Positions 1 to 12,076 are shown, numbered from the stretch's first letter. The stretch is DNA of 64,000 nt from Vitis vinifera (GCF_030704535.1 NC_081822.1:36106001-36170000); one strand, 5' to 3'. The notes: generated from the letters alone by a model not told the origin. Made by a program: numbers and translations.

Positions 1-1149
1 GGATTCCTAAAGTAAATTTGGAAATATTTTTATTCGAAATATCTTTAATAAAAATGTTTTTTTTTTTATAGTGTTTTTAGGAGAATCACTTATAAGTGTT
101 TTTCTAAAAAACATTATAAGTGATTTTTTAGAATTTTAAAAATGTTTCATATGATTTATCAAATTGTAGACCCCCCGAACAGTAGCATTCTTTGGGGTGA
201 TATTGCTTTTATTGATTTATGCTTCTGACGACCCAAAAATGAGGCTGGTGGTGGCGGCAAGATGGGACATAAGATTGATGTGGGTTGCCTAGGGCAGAAA
301 GAAAAGGAGAGGCTGGCCAGCAGAGAAAAGAAAAGGAAAAGGGAAAAAGAGGGGCGACAGCTTGGAGCAGGGCAGAGCAGAGGAAGAGGGGAGGGACTCA
401 GGCATTTTTCTGATTGGTTCCTGCTAGGAGAGAGCTCTTCCAGGTGCGAATATTATGGATCTTCTGTTTGTATTTTCTTGTTGCATTGTTCTTCATGCAT
501 TTTCCTTGACGTCTTTAGCTTTTATTCACTGTTTGGATGCAACTTTTCTGCTACTCTCTCGTTTTTTTTTTATGATTTTCACTTGAGGATATTTATGCAT
601 ATGAGAGCATCAGAATCATACATATATTCTCTGTCCTTCCCTGTACGTGGAGCTTGGAGCATGCATGGATATCTCTATCTCTCTCTACCCGCACCCTCAT
701 GCATGTGTCCATCTAAACATACCGCCCAAAACCCATTCTTTCTCTGTATCCTCATGTCCTTCATCCACTCCTACCCTCCATTTTTCCTCCTCATTTTCCT
801 CTCATTTTTCTCACCCCTCAAAACACCAGAAGAAAACGTCTACCAGGACAGCAGCCGGAGATGCTCAAAACTCCAACCCCATTTCGAGCCTAGCGCCAAA
901 GCTCCAAAATCCCAGCAAATGGAGAGCCTCGGATGCAGTTCTGGGAGCATGAGGCTCTCTTGCGGTGCTCCGGCGAGTCCCATGCACCTCGCGTTCTGCG
1001 TGAAGGTGCCGCCATCAACTCTCCCCTCATCGTCGCCGCCCTTTGAAGCCACTCTACCCAGCCCGCCCGCTATAGGAACTCGGTGGTAGCAGCATTGTCG
1101 GCGACGCACGCGGCAAACTCTCCCCCAGACGGCCAGGTTCGACCGAGGA

Positions 1150-1255
1150 AGCGTCCTCGGACGCCGACACCAGGCTGCGGCTGCTGGCTCCACTCCCGGG
1201 CGCCGACACCAGGCCGCAGCTGTTGGCTCCACTCCCGGACGCCGACGTTGGAACA
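1150..1255. repeat. GC-rich tandem repeat of about 42 bp in the solo LTR
   Basis: The motif GACGCCGACACCAGGC followed by GGCTCCACTCCCGG occurs twice in a row, with a third partial copy starting GACGCCGACG. The stretch is far more CpG-rich than anything else in the window and lies in the 5' third of the LTR, where the U3 promoter would be expected. A promoter role is inference. Confidence 0.6.
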
Positions 1256-1669
1256 CGACGGAGTGGGTGGCGTAATCGAGGCGGCGGGATGGAAAGTTGG
1301 CAGCTTGGACCAACTCCGAGGACCTCTGGCGACGCCTCTCTCACCTCCGCTTTCTCCATCATAGTCTTCTTGAGGTGAAGAAGAAGAGCGTGGCTGAAGG
1401 GCCCAAAGAGAAAATGAGTATGGATTTGGATTTTAGTGGGTTGGGCCCAAAAGAGAAGCCCAAGTTTGTGAAGGCTTTAATTGCCTTGGGCTTGCCCATT
1501 GACACCTTTGGACTTGGGCTTGGATTGGGGCACTAGGCCCAAGTTGGTGATGGATTATTGTATTAGGCTTGCCCAATGAAGACATTGGACTTGGGCTTGA
1601 ATTGGAGCCCAGGCCCAGTTTGTGTGGATGATAGGCTCCGTGCCAATCCTTCAAAAGAAAAAATCCTAA

Positions 1670-3600
1670 GTTCAATTTAATACTTCAAAATCTTTGTTTA
1701 AATCATATTTTTATAAATCACATGATTATCCCTTATTTATTATATATTCAAAGTCCAATCTATAAATCAAAATCACATGTTTTAATTTAATTCTTCAAAT
1801 GCTCTTTTAAATCTCATATTTATCAACTAGAATTATTATCTTATATTCTCCTATTTTACTTATACCAATCCTTCAAAAATCTCATGCTTTGATTTAATTC
1901 TTCAAATACTTGTTTAAATCTCATTTTCATAAAATCAAATCATCATCCCGTATTATTAGTTATTCGAATTCTAATCCATTAAGAAAATCCCATGTCATAA
2001 TTTAATTCTTCAAATGCTCTTTTAAATCTCATATTTATTCAACTAGAATTATTATCTTATATTCTCCTATTTTATTTATGTCGATCCTTCAAAAAATCTC
2101 ATGCTTTAATTTAATTCTTCAAATACTTGTTTAAATCTCATTTTCATAAATCAAATCATCATCCTGTATTATTAATTGTTTGAATTCTAAATCCATTAAG
2201 AAAATCCCATGTCCTACTTTAATTCTTTAAATGCTCGTTTAAACCTTATGTTCATCAATGAGAATTATTACCCTATCCATTCACCTATTTTATTTATACC
2301 AATCCTTCAAGAATCCCATGTTTTTAATTTAATTCTTCAAATACTTGTTTAAATCATATTTTCATAAATCGAATTATTATCCCACATTTATTTAGTTATT
2401 TAAAATCTAATCCTTCAAAAATCCCCTGTCTTAATTTAGTTTCTCAGTAATTCGTTTAAATCTTATTTCCATCAATTAGGATTATTATAACGTATTCGTC
2501 TATTTATTTAAAACCTAGTTCTTAAAAAATCTCTTGTCTTAATTCAATTTTTCAATCCTATAAATTCTACTGTTCGTCTAAATTTTATCCTCATCAATTA
2601 GAATCATTATTTCCATATCTATTCAAAGTCTAATCTTCCGAAAACCCATGCCTTAATTAAAACTTCAATCCCAAAAATTCTACTATTCATCTTTATTCAC
2701 CGAAATGTTATTCTCGTTAATTAGTATTATAATCACATACCTACCTATTTAGTCAAAGTCATATCCCTTAAAAATCCAACGCCCTAATTCAAATTCTCAA
2801 TTAGAAAAATTCCACTATCCTCTTTTTTATTCGTTTAAACATTATTTTTGTTCATCAGTATCATTACTCCATACTTATTTACTTATTTATTTCGATCATT
2901 AAAATTCAATTCTTCAAAACCGGACCTCCAAATTTAACCTTGAGACTAAAAAAATTCCACCATTCTCTTTTATTCATTCAAATATCATCTTTGTTATCAT
3001 TGTTATAAATTCCACGTTTACTTATTTATTTCTTCTAAAAATTCCAATAATTAGAGTCCAATTATTCAAAAATCCGACTTTCAAACTTAATTTTCAAAAT
3101 CCCACTATTCACTATTCATCCGTCCAAATATCGTTTTGATTAATTAACAACATTATTCCATATTTACCCATTTATTTCTCTTAAAAATCTCAATCATTAA
3201 GGTCTAATTCTTCAAAATTCCAATTTCTAAATTTAGCTATTTGAAACTTCAATTGTCCAATCTCCGAACTTAATTTTCAGTTTCCCATGCTCCAATTCCC
3301 GTATTTATCCCGCTACTTATTATTATCATTATCATTATCATCTTATTCATTATTTCTATAAATTCCGCCTTCGAATGATTTCTAGGATTTCCAATTTTTA
3401 CACATCAACTTTCGTTTTTAAAATTCCAACCTCTTTCAAATTCAGTTTCTAAAAATTCTCATTCTCACATTCAATCTCTAAAAGTCTAATCTCCAAATAA
3501 ATTCTAAAACTCCAATTTTCTAGTGATCTTCGAGATTCCAATTTTTCAATTAAATTTCAAAAATCTAATTTTCTCCCGAAAAGTTTTAATTCCGCTCTGG
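1670..3600. repeat. Degenerate AT-rich satellite-like array inside the solo LTR
   Basis: Phrases such as TTAATTCTTCAAATGCTC, TTTAAATCTCAT and CCAATCCTTCAAAAATC recur with a half-period near 105 bp and a full period near 215 bp (compare 1793 with 2008). Copies are clear between 1,680 and 2,450 and decay progressively toward 3,600. The array is part of the LTR, since both LTR ends lie outside it. No coding potential was seen. Confidence 0.7.
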
Positions 3601-4286
3601 CTTTCAAACAATCTTCTGCTCCTCTGGACTTTAATAAGCAAGAACGAATCTTCATAATTCCGAAATAATGGGATTCGTGAGATTAATTCATGCAATATAA
3701 ATCGGGCTTTGGTGGGGGCCCAACATATGTGATTTCCTTATGATTGATTGATTGATTGTTTGTTTGATTTAATTGCCATGCATGATCGATTTTATTTTGC
3801 TCTATGACATGCTCGAAATTATTCCTTAATTGTGCGCTAACCTCACTTCTTGATAGCGCTTTATGGATCACTGCCCAGGTACGCATCCACACCCGCTCGG
3901 GTTATTTTTCTGTATGCATGTTTAGATTCCCACATGTGCATGATCACTTTGAGTGTTCATTGATTCCCTCATCAATTGCCATTGATTGCTTCATTTTATT
4001 AGTAGAGACCCGTTTTTTTTAGGGACTTAGAGGGGTGCTACGGTACCTTCCCGATAAGTAACCTGACCCCCGAATCCGATCCGGTTTTTCACAGACCACC
4101 TTTTCCAGAATAAGGAGTCGTACTTAGGGTTTTCTTTCTTATTTTGTTTACCCTTTAAAAATAAAACAAAAATAAGTGGCGACTCCAAGTCATTTTCTTA
4201 ATCAACAAAAATCAATTTTTCATATAAAAATCGAGCTCGCCATCGAGTGGGAAACGCATGAGCCGAAATGCGGGGTCCACACAAAT

Positions 4287-4557
4287 ACTCATTTTTCTTT
4301 TCAATTTTTTTTTTAAAACTAAAAACATTTAATAAAATTATTACCAAATAGAATCTAAGTTATATTGTACTTATTAGGATTTCACTTTAGAACATAAACA
4401 TTGGTTTTATAATGTACTTATCATGATTTCACCATAAAACAACACTGGTTTTAGTGACTTTCGTAATTATAATTGACTTACAATTGCAAATAATAACATT
4501 GACCATAATACATTTTTTGAGTTTGGCTTAAAACTATAGCTATTAATATTAGTTTCT

Positions 4558-4596
<39 letters not shown>

Positions 4597-5013
4597 CATA
4601 CTAGTTAATATTAGTTATAGTGCATTTTTTAATTTGGATTATGACCACAGTTATTAATATTTATTCTTGTGATTTTCTAGTTTTGCCTTTGACAAAGTAT
4701 TTGTTAATGTTGGTTACATTGCTTATCTTAAATTTGGCTTTAAACCACAGTACTTAGTTTTGACTTCAGTTATTTTTGTAACTTTGGCTTAAAACACTCT
4801 TAGTAATGTTGAACAGCCATATAGACCAAGAGAAATAAGTTGTTCCCAGCACTTAAGATTATACCTTCTTAAGATTACATGGTACTTTGGAGTGTCTAGG
4901 AAAACAAAACACTAGAGTGATGGATGGTTCATATTACAATGAGCCAGAGGACTAGACCTAGCTTAACAATTCAACAACTTTCAGTCACTAAAATGATCAG
5001 AATCACTAGAGCA
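4287..5013. other. Intergenic spacer between solo LTR and F-box gene 1
   Basis: AT-rich sequence with a CT-then-TA microsatellite at about 4557-4596. Several loose repeats of the type 'TTTGGCTTAAAAC' precede the 3' end of the gene on the minus strand. No gene was seen. The 3' UTR of F-box gene 1 must lie in its right part. Confidence 0.5.
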
Positions 5014-6032
5014 TCAAAAAGAGATAGAACCTTCACACATGAACGCAGGAATGTGAGAAGCAAGCTCCAATATCTCAACATCATTCTTATCAAAGCCAAT
5101 GCAATTCCTGACGTCCAAATGAACAATCTCTTTGCAGCCTAGCAATATCAGCACTAGATATTCCTGCTTATAGAATGTTGATCCCTCTAGAACCAAGTAC
5201 TTAAGCTTCGGTAGTGAGGTGACAATGGCTGAAGCAACTTCACTCCCAACATTGGTACCTCGAGCTGCTAGCTTAGTGATGTTGCAATGAAGACTGATTT
5301 TGGCTAGGGCTTTCCCACTGTGATTTCCTCGTCCAAAATCCAACGTTTCCAGGTTTTTCCAGTTGCTCAACAGTTTTGGAATAATAGTTACTTCTTGGGA
5401 AGGTCGAAGAGATGATCGAATGCAACGCTCAGCAATATTGAGAGACAAAGCCTTCAATGCAGGACACCTGAAAATAACAATTACCAACAGTACTACATGA
5501 AGCCATTTATTGAATTCTAATTAAGCTGCAAGGAAGACGATACGGTTGCTTGAATTGGCCTTTCCTCTAATTCTAGGATATTTTCATCTTTACTCTAATT
5601 GTTGTGTTCCTTTTTAAAGTACAGAAATTTTTTGGTAACTTACTCATTCGCAGCATACTTTAATGCCTTTCCACAGCAGCAGAAGGAGAGGCTAAGCTCA
5701 GTAGCACATCTACGACTACGGTTAATCACGAATTTCATGAATGCAGTGATAGGAAAAGGACATCCAACTTCCGTCAAGCCTTTGATGTAGTGACGGTGAC
5801 CATATTCACTTATTATCCTTCCCGGATATGGAGTGCAGATATAATCCCACGCGCTACAAGGTTTGATGTCTTCAGGAAAAATAAGATGTTCCCAGCACTT
5901 AGGATCGAGGGTAGCTTTATACCATGGCTTGCATACCAAGGGAACATCCAACAACAATGACTCCATCCCAACTCTCCCAAACACATTCACCAAACAGTCT
6001 AGGTTTAGCTCTTCCCATTTTCGTCCTTCCAT
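5014..6032 (-). CDS. F-box/LRR-repeat protein (At3g48880/SKIP19-like family), gene 1
   Basis: Putative SCF ubiquitin-ligase substrate receptor, 280 residues, from two coding exons: 6032-5644 (389 nt) and 5467-5014 (454 nt). Exon 1 opens right after a TTTCTCAG acceptor with MEGRKWEEL and carries the F-box (CLVNVFGRVGMESLLLDVPLVCKPWYKATLDP, given here as separate short blocks: LVNVF, MESLLLDVP, CKPWYKA), followed by a linker with a family-specific 'VINRS..CAT' block. The donor is GA|GTAAGT and the acceptor TTTTCAG|GTGTCC. Exon 2 holds short LRRs (CPALKALSL, WKNLETLDF, LPKLKYLVLEG, CKEIVHLDVRNCIGF) and ends HIPAFMCEGS. The exon phases add up exactly (843 nt). A non-coding first exon probably ends at 6290. 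This is the most diverged intact member in the window. Family assignment is by recognition of the F-box and LRR pattern; the target is unknown. Confidence 0.85.
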
Positions 6033-6289
6033 CTGAGAAAATGAAATATTTTTCATTCAAAAATAAAAACAAAATTGATACATAGATTCATGGCATAAAA
6101 TAACCTTAATTTGTACATCATAAGGTATAGTTTTGAATTTTGAAGGAAAAATATGTGAAAGTAAGACATCTTAAGAATATATATTCCAGGTATTATGCAT
6201 GAAACATACTTATATCGAATTCATGAGATAATACAGAGAAGGAAAAAGGTTTATGCAGAATTTTCTTCAATGAAGAGAATTAGATTTAC

Positions 6290-6335
6290 CTGAAGTTTTT
6301 GTGAAGAACTGGAGCGTTAAAATGGTGGTTGGATA
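6290..6335 (-). other. Putative non-coding first exon of F-box gene 1
   Basis: On the minus strand, AACTTCAG|GTAAAT gives a good splice donor about 258 bp upstream of the ATG exon. It matches in position and sequence the first-exon cassettes of the other family members (core CTTCAGTTTCTCA). The transcription start is not determined. Confidence 0.5.
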
Positions 6336-7925
6336 TCGGTATGCAATACTTTTTTATTGTATGCAACTGAATATTTAAAGAGTTATACTTGACCACCTTT
6401 TCAACTTCTATCTGTCTCATTTAAGACTTCACCACCCTTTCAACTTCCAATTTTCATTGAATTTTCAGGATTCAGCTTGTTAATTTATAAAACTTTTAAC
6501 CTTCCGATGAACTTTTAATACAATATTCATTGATTACAATCTAGAGTGTGGCCGGCCTGTCTTTAATTTCTTTCTTAGTAATTAAATCCCATGGCTTTTT
6601 TGGGATGATTGTGCTAAAAAAGTAGAAAAGAATTCAATTTTTTTTTTTTTTCTGATATATGTGTAATCAAATATAGTTCAAATTATATATATATATTCTA
6701 AGAACCAAACATAACCTAGATGTTTGGGAGTATGTAAAGGGGGGTATGAAGTGGAATGATGAATGCTTCTACACTTTCAATTGGCTTCATGAAGAGAGAT
6801 CCTAGTTGAGAGGTGCCCTAATTGATTTCTTCCCAATTTCCATGATTTTACTTCAAGTTGATGTCTTTGAATAACATAGGATATATGAATTTTGCAAGTC
6901 TCCTAGAAATTATGCTATAAAAACCAGATTGTTACTTGTTTTGGTCCTGTAGGTGCTAAGGTTCTGATTTGCCATGATTTGGGTATAGCAGAGGTTAGGG
7001 GTAAGCCTTAATTTTAGATTTGAAAGAGATGGGCTTTTTAAGTTCAGGGTCATCCAATTAATCCAACCCCAATCCAATATCCTAATAACTAATCGAAGAT
7101 TTGAGGTTGCCTTTGGATGGGGCTTTGAATTGGGATGATCTCACTTAGTTTGTAAATAGGGTAGGTCTGAGTTTGGATAGCTTCTGGTTTTCTTATTCCT
7201 TTTCTTGCATCATTGTCAAACCTTTTCCAATTTTGTGTTTAGTTTGGTGATGGTTCCTCATTGGTGGGAAGGAGGGGTAATTATGGAGCAATGTTCTTCA
7301 ATCAATGGAGTATACATTATTACCTCATTTATAGCAAATCAAAACTTTCAATTATTTACATCTTTAACCCAACCTAGGCAACTTACAGATTAATCACGTT
7401 ATTAAAGTTTAACAAACAACACAAGTTTGGCAGCAAATATGATGGTCTTGTTTAGGGTTGGGTTTTTTTTTGTTTTTTTTTTGGGGCTTCAATTATAAGT
7501 AGAATAATGCATTAAAAAAAAAAATCACAAATATTGCAGTATTTTAGGACTTTCAAAATGAGCTTTTTGATAAAATTGACACTTTTATGAAATTAATTAT
7601 GACCCAAACACATTTGAAAGCTCAAAATAAATTTTGCCTTATTTTCTTTTATCTATGGAAGCTTAATCCCATATCGTTAGCCTAAAAAGGAAAAAACAAA
7701 AAAAAGGCTCTGGTTTGGAAAACTCCAATCAAAATATCTCCTAATAATATTGGTACATTTTAAGTGCAACAAATCAAAGCTTAAGAATTATTTTTAAGAA
7801 CTATTTTCAATAATTAATTTAAAAAATGTTTCATACAGCTCCTATGAGTTTGAATCTTTTTGCTTGAAACTTCTTTCACTTGTTTGTTTCCTTTATTCAT
7901 TAAGCCAACAAGCACTTTTCCCATG
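6336..7925. other. Spacer of duplication unit 1 (left of the MULE)
   Basis: From about 6,720 this is a diverged copy of 15,100-16,110 plus about 21,970-22,010 and 23,525-23,675 in unit 2. Shared landmarks are GAATGCTTCTACACTTTC, GGAGCAATGTTCTTCAATCA and TTTGCTTGAAACTTC. It contains the empty target of the unit-2 LINE at 7745-7760 (TAATATTGGTACATTT). No gene was seen; the short ORFs here are not conserved in frame with the copy. Confidence 0.7.
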
Positions 7926-7934
7926 CATTTTAGA

Positions 7935-8656
7935 GGGAAAAATGCTCATACACCCCTTAAACTTTTAACTACTGGTCAAAAGACCCCCTTAACTTTTTTA
8001 TTGACCAATTTACTCCTTAAACTATTCATAACTGCCAAATTAATACTTCAGTTAGTCACACGTTAAAACACTAACGGAATAAACACATGCCACTCACGTG
8101 GCTTTTAAATACAAACTGAAAAACACCCAAACATCCAAAACCCAACGGAAGAGAAGAGAACCAGTCTAGGTCCGGCACAGAGAGAGAGGGAGAGAGAGAG
8201 AGAGAGACTGCACGCTGTTCATAGCCACTGCCAAGCTTCTCTTCGCCGTCTCGCCGCCCTTGTCCCGGCGGCTCCTTGGTGGTTCCGTCGCACTGTTCAA
8301 TCTGGGTATGTCTTTTTTTTTTTTTTTCTTCTTACGTCTTGCTATTTAAATTTTCTAAGAACTTTTATTTTATTTTTTAATCTCCATGTGCGAATTTTTA
8401 TTGTAGAAATTCTTGTTTTGGTTTAATTTCTGGGTTGGGTCTCTATGAAATTCTTGGTTTTTTACTTTCTCCATGTGCCTTTCACCAACTGTTGCATTTG
8501 AGTATGCCATAGAGCTGTTTGATTAAATGCCTGAGAGAGATATGGCTACTGCTAAGGGGGTTTGGTTGCTTGGTTATCCAATTTTCCAAATATGCTGGCC
8601 TTCCAAGTTTCCCTTGCAACCCATTTGCAACAAAAACATATCAAACACGAATTATT
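7935..8656 (+). repeat. MULE left terminal inverted repeat
   Basis: About 722 bp, inverted copy of 13001-13727. It includes a GA microsatellite (8182-8208) and an exon-like block ending CTGG|GTATGTC. Homology breaks near CAAACACGAATTATT. Confidence 0.9.
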
Positions 8657-8748
8657 ATTTCTTCCCATTTGCACTTCAATTATTATTTCTTAATTTTCTC
8701 CTTCTTCATGTAGAAATCAACCCTAAATATTTCCCTTATTTGTTTCAG

Positions 8749-8881
8749 CAAATCAGATAATGTAATTTACAAGCTCAAAGAGATGGGAAAGATTGGGGAG
8801 AAAGATATATTGCTGATCTGCGATTACTTCAGTAAGCTTGATCGCAACAACTTTGGGAAGATAACACTACCAGATCTTTAG
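8749..8881 (+). pseudogene. Captured exon fragment of a two-pore K+ channel (TPK/KCO) EF-hand region
   Basis: After a TTTGTTTCAG acceptor-like sequence the plus strand reads SDNVIYKLKEMGKIGEKDI and then a calcium-binding EF-hand (DRNNFGKITLPD: acidic or Asn residues at loop positions 1 and 3, Gly at 6, Ile at 8, acidic at 12), followed by a stop at 8879-8881. This pattern matches the C-terminal cytosolic EF-hand region of plant vacuolar two-pore K+ channels. It lies inside the MULE, on the strand opposite the transposase, between the left TIR and the transposase 3' end. This is how Pack-MULE gene capture looks. The rest of the channel is absent, so it is a fragment. Family recognition is from memory and should be searched. 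Confidence 0.7.
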
Positions 8882-9264
8882 GAACCTTGTGGCTGCAAGA
8901 ATTATGAAATCTGTTTCTATTCTTTAGATGGAAGAAATGTATAGTTACATTTTTTTTCTTCTTCCATTGATACTTGTAAAGGTTTCAAGTCATATAGGAG
9001 CAATGAAAAATAGAAGCCAATGGGATATGTCCCCCTTCTGTTATAGGTTCTCTTACAACCATTAAATTGAGAGGTTGCTATGGAGGGTTTGAGTTGTGTG
9101 ATGTAGATTTGACACTGTAATAATTCAAGTAGTCAACAAGGAAAGTAAACAATCTTGGGATGATCTTACTTCTTCTCTTTATTTTGATTCAAGTTGTATG
9201 AGTGATTTGGTTGATGCATACTTCTTCTCTTTATGCAATAACCACCAAAAATGAATGTGTCCCA

Positions 9265-9530
9265 ATCTGCCATGAATTGAACTTTATGCAATAACTCTAA
9301 GAAAATAAATCAATAATTACACTTTTCCAACAATATTGAAAAACAAAAGTATACTGGCTCCATCAGTATTCTTAAAAGGATCTCAATATGCCATGAATTG
9401 AAATATCAAATAAGTGTTCACAAATGGTATATTGTTTGCCAAAAAAATAACACTCAATGAGTCAATAATTACACTTTCCAAGCAATATTGAAAAACAAAA
9501 GTATACTGGCTCCATCAATATTTTTAGAAG
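9265..9530. repeat. Direct duplication of about 153 bp inside the MULE
   Basis: The phrases CCATGAATTGAA, TCAATAATTACACTTT and AAAACAAAAGTATACTGG occur twice in the same order (for example 9,311 and 9,464), 3' of the transposase stop on its coding strand. It is non-coding, and the two copies differ by a few substitutions. Confidence 0.7.
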
Positions 9531-9587
9531 GCTGTGTATCACTAAACAAATTATTGAACTAAAAAATTATTTATCTTCTTGCTGCCA

Positions 9588-12076
9588 CTAAACCTTAGCC
9601 TTTCCCTTATCCTTCTTGCTTCCACTAGTGTTGTCCTTTGTACGACTTTGACTTGACTGTTGAGTACCTGTATTTGATTGCTGAGTATCCTATAAAAAGC
9701 CAAAAAAGTTGAAAAAGTTTAACAAAGTAGTACTTGAAATTTGGATGAAAAGTTCAACAAAGTAGTACTTGAAATTTACCAATAATTTTTTACTCCCTTT
9801 AGCTCCAGATGTAGATGATTGTTTTAATTGCCCTTTCTTTTTCTTTTTATAAGCCTTCTTGTTGGGGTTATCAGGAGCTTTACAAGTTCTTTGATTATGG
9901 CCCCACTGGAAACAATTCCCACATTTCATGGCAGTTCCTTTCTTGCTCACCCTAAATGCATTAATAGGTTCTCCTACCTCCCTCTTTCTTACCTTCTTAT
10001 GCTTGCCTACTTTCTTTGTAAATTTTGGGGGCTTGATTAGGTCATAGGGTGTTTTTGGCCATTGTTCATGGCTTGGAAGTGGGCTTATCATCCATTGGTA
10101 ACAACTTAGGAATGTCTCCTTAGTGTAAGCAATGTCTACATAAGTCTCAAGTTGCTCTCCATGCTCAATTATTGCAGCAGCAGCATGAAAACATGGGATT
10201 CCACTCAATCCCCATCTCCCACAACCACAAGTCCTCTCATTCAAGTCCACCACATATCTTCCACCATAAATATACTCCACCTCATATTTGGACTCTCCAT
10301 TCCAACGAGAAATGCAATGTCCAACCTCGTTTTTTATCCTCTCAAGCTTCTTATAGATTCTTGGACAAACCCTCCCTTCATACCTTCTCATATGATCTCT
10401 TTTGGTTTGCAACCTTTGCATCAACATCACTCTTATGATCTCCATCATTGTCAACACTGGTTTATCCATAGCCTCCAAAATCCAAGCATTGAAAGACTCT
10501 GCTATATTGTTTACTAGAGTGTCACTCTTGCTTCTTGGATTAAAAGCATGTCTGCTCCATGTTCTCACATCTAACTTCACAAGCCACTCATATGCCTTCA
10601 CATCTAGCTTCTTCAACTCATCCATGTGGAAGTCAAAAGAATTCTTTGTTGTTGCCCTAGCAGCACTCCACATTGCATCTTTGAGTACCTTCCTAGGAAA
10701 ATCCTTCTTGAAATTTGTATGTAAATGCCTAACACAAAATCTGTGCTCTGCATTAGGCATCAAATCTTTAAAGGTCTCTACTAATCCCTGCCATAAAAAA
10801 TACGCAAATATACATTAGTTATTCATATTCGGGTTATAGATCATGATATTTTTAAAAAATAAATAAATAATTCACATGCACATTAATTGTTTCTTGCCTT
10901 CTGTCGGTCTGAGATAAAGACCCATCCATTCTCATCCACATGTCCAATGTCATCCAACAAGCATTGTAGAAACCAGGTCCAAGAGCTTTTATTCTCAATT
11001 TCAACAATAGCAAAAGCGATTGGGAAGATATTATCATTCCCATCATTTCCAACAGCAACCAGCAACTGTCCACCTGTTGTCCCCTTCAAATGACAACCAT
11101 CTATCCCAATAAGTGGCCTACAACCTGCTAAAAATCCCCTTTTGCAAGCATCAAGACAAATATACATTCTCTCAAACACATCATTCGTAGTTTGTATCTT
11201 CACTGTGCTACCCACATTCCACTTCCTAATAGCAGCTGCATAGTCCCAAAGTCTCTCATACTGCTTCTCCTCAGCACCATGTATCATCTTGAATGCCATT
11301 CTCTTAGCCTTATAACATTGGTCCAAAGTCACATCAACTTCATGGTCCCTAAACACGACACCTTTCAATGCATTTGCTGTCCAAGTATGATCATCTCTAA
11401 AGAATGGCAAATATTTATTGGCTAGCCACCTTGAAGAAATCTTACTATTCTTATGATCCTTGCCACACGTATGAATGCTTTTAAAACTTTTGATTTGAAA
11501 GGCATCTCCCATTTGTGTTTGGGATGCATGTATCTTCCAACCACATTTTTTTTAACATACAGTTGTCACTCTCCACTTATCATTGTGCTTACACTCAAAA
11601 TCATGTTTTTCTTTAATACACCACTCCTTTAGTGCCTCCTTGAAGATGACATGTGATGCAAATTTTTGATCCTTCACTAGCTGTACATTCTCCATGCCAA
11701 TGCGCTGGTTAAACTCAGGGAACCTAGGCCTTGAATTCCCTTCATCATCAGATGACCCTTCTGCACTCCTTAACTCATCACTATCCCCATGATCTGAATC
11801 TCCTTCACCATTCCAAACTCCCTCAAGCTGCTTGCCTCCAATTGCTCTATTGATTCCATCATCCTCCATACCAAAATCTTCAATTATATCATCATCAGAT
11901 TCAGAAAAATCACTCAAATTGTAATCTTCGTCATCCTCGTCATCCTCCACATCAATTGGAACATTAACAATTTCAGATTGGCCATCAGCCTCAATAAAAT
12001 CATATTGGGATTGAGGGGCTTGTACATTTGGCATAGAAGGTGAATTTCCAGGGAGTGACAGTGGACTTTCATCCAT
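9588..12076 (-). pseudogene. MULE transposase (mudrA-like), one in-frame stop
   Basis: Would cut and paste the MULE. The reading frame spans 12076-10898, then 10787-9780, then 9689-9588: 2289 nt, 762 residues. Order: acidic N-terminus (about residues 40-80, rich in D/E); a DNA-binding MuDR-type segment (WRVTTVC ... KKCGWKIHAS ... CGKDHKN); the DDE catalytic region (IGIDGCHLKG, then FISDRQK/GLVETF); a SWIM zinc finger (CGCGRWGLSGIPCFHA); and a zinc knuckle of pattern CX2CX4HX4C (CGNCFQWGHNQRTC). Codon 175 is TAA (11554-11552), between WRVTTVC and KKCGWK, where the frame continues cleanly, so this copy cannot make a full protein without readthrough. Intron 1 (10897-10788) is predicted to be GC-AG, and intron 2 (9779-9690) GT-AG. 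Otherwise the copy looks young and nearly complete. Confidence 0.85.

Larger units (their letters stand above)
165..4281. mobile_element. Solo LTR of a large LTR retrotransposon (4.1 kb)
   Basis: The segment begins TGTAGACCCC and ends GGGGTCCACA, a TG...CA pair in imperfect inverted repeat, as LTR ends are. It is flanked on both sides by the 5-bp direct repeat CAAAT (160-164 and 4282-4286), the target duplication made by an integrase. No gag-pol reading frame, primer-binding site or second LTR copy lies inside. It is therefore best read as a solo LTR left by LTR-LTR recombination, or less likely a non-autonomous element. Internally it has a GC-rich stretch (about 840-1370), a GGGCCC/TTGGGC-rich stretch (1400-1620) and a degenerate AT-rich array (1670-3600). 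ORFs in this span, including a 275-codon frame at 262-1089, are not regarded as genes. The superfamily (Gypsy or Copia) cannot be decided from the LTR alone. Confidence 0.85.

Noticed and set aside
262-1089. 275-codon plus-strand ORF and overlapping ORFs up to 1536
   Set aside because: They lie inside the solo LTR, have low-complexity Ser/Leu/Phe-rich composition, show no domain and overlap in several frames.
1670-3600. Repeats with regular spacing, considered as a CRISPR-like array or centromeric satellite
   Set aside because: Units are degenerate, AT-rich and contained within LTR boundaries in plant nuclear DNA; there are no unique spacers, and the array is too short and isolated for a centromere.
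8527-8760. 77-codon plus-strand ORF in the left TIR and its mirror at 12877-13128
   Set aside because: Both are the same TIR sequence in inverted copies. The shared peptide start MPERDMATAKG is a consequence of the TIR, and I recognise no domain.
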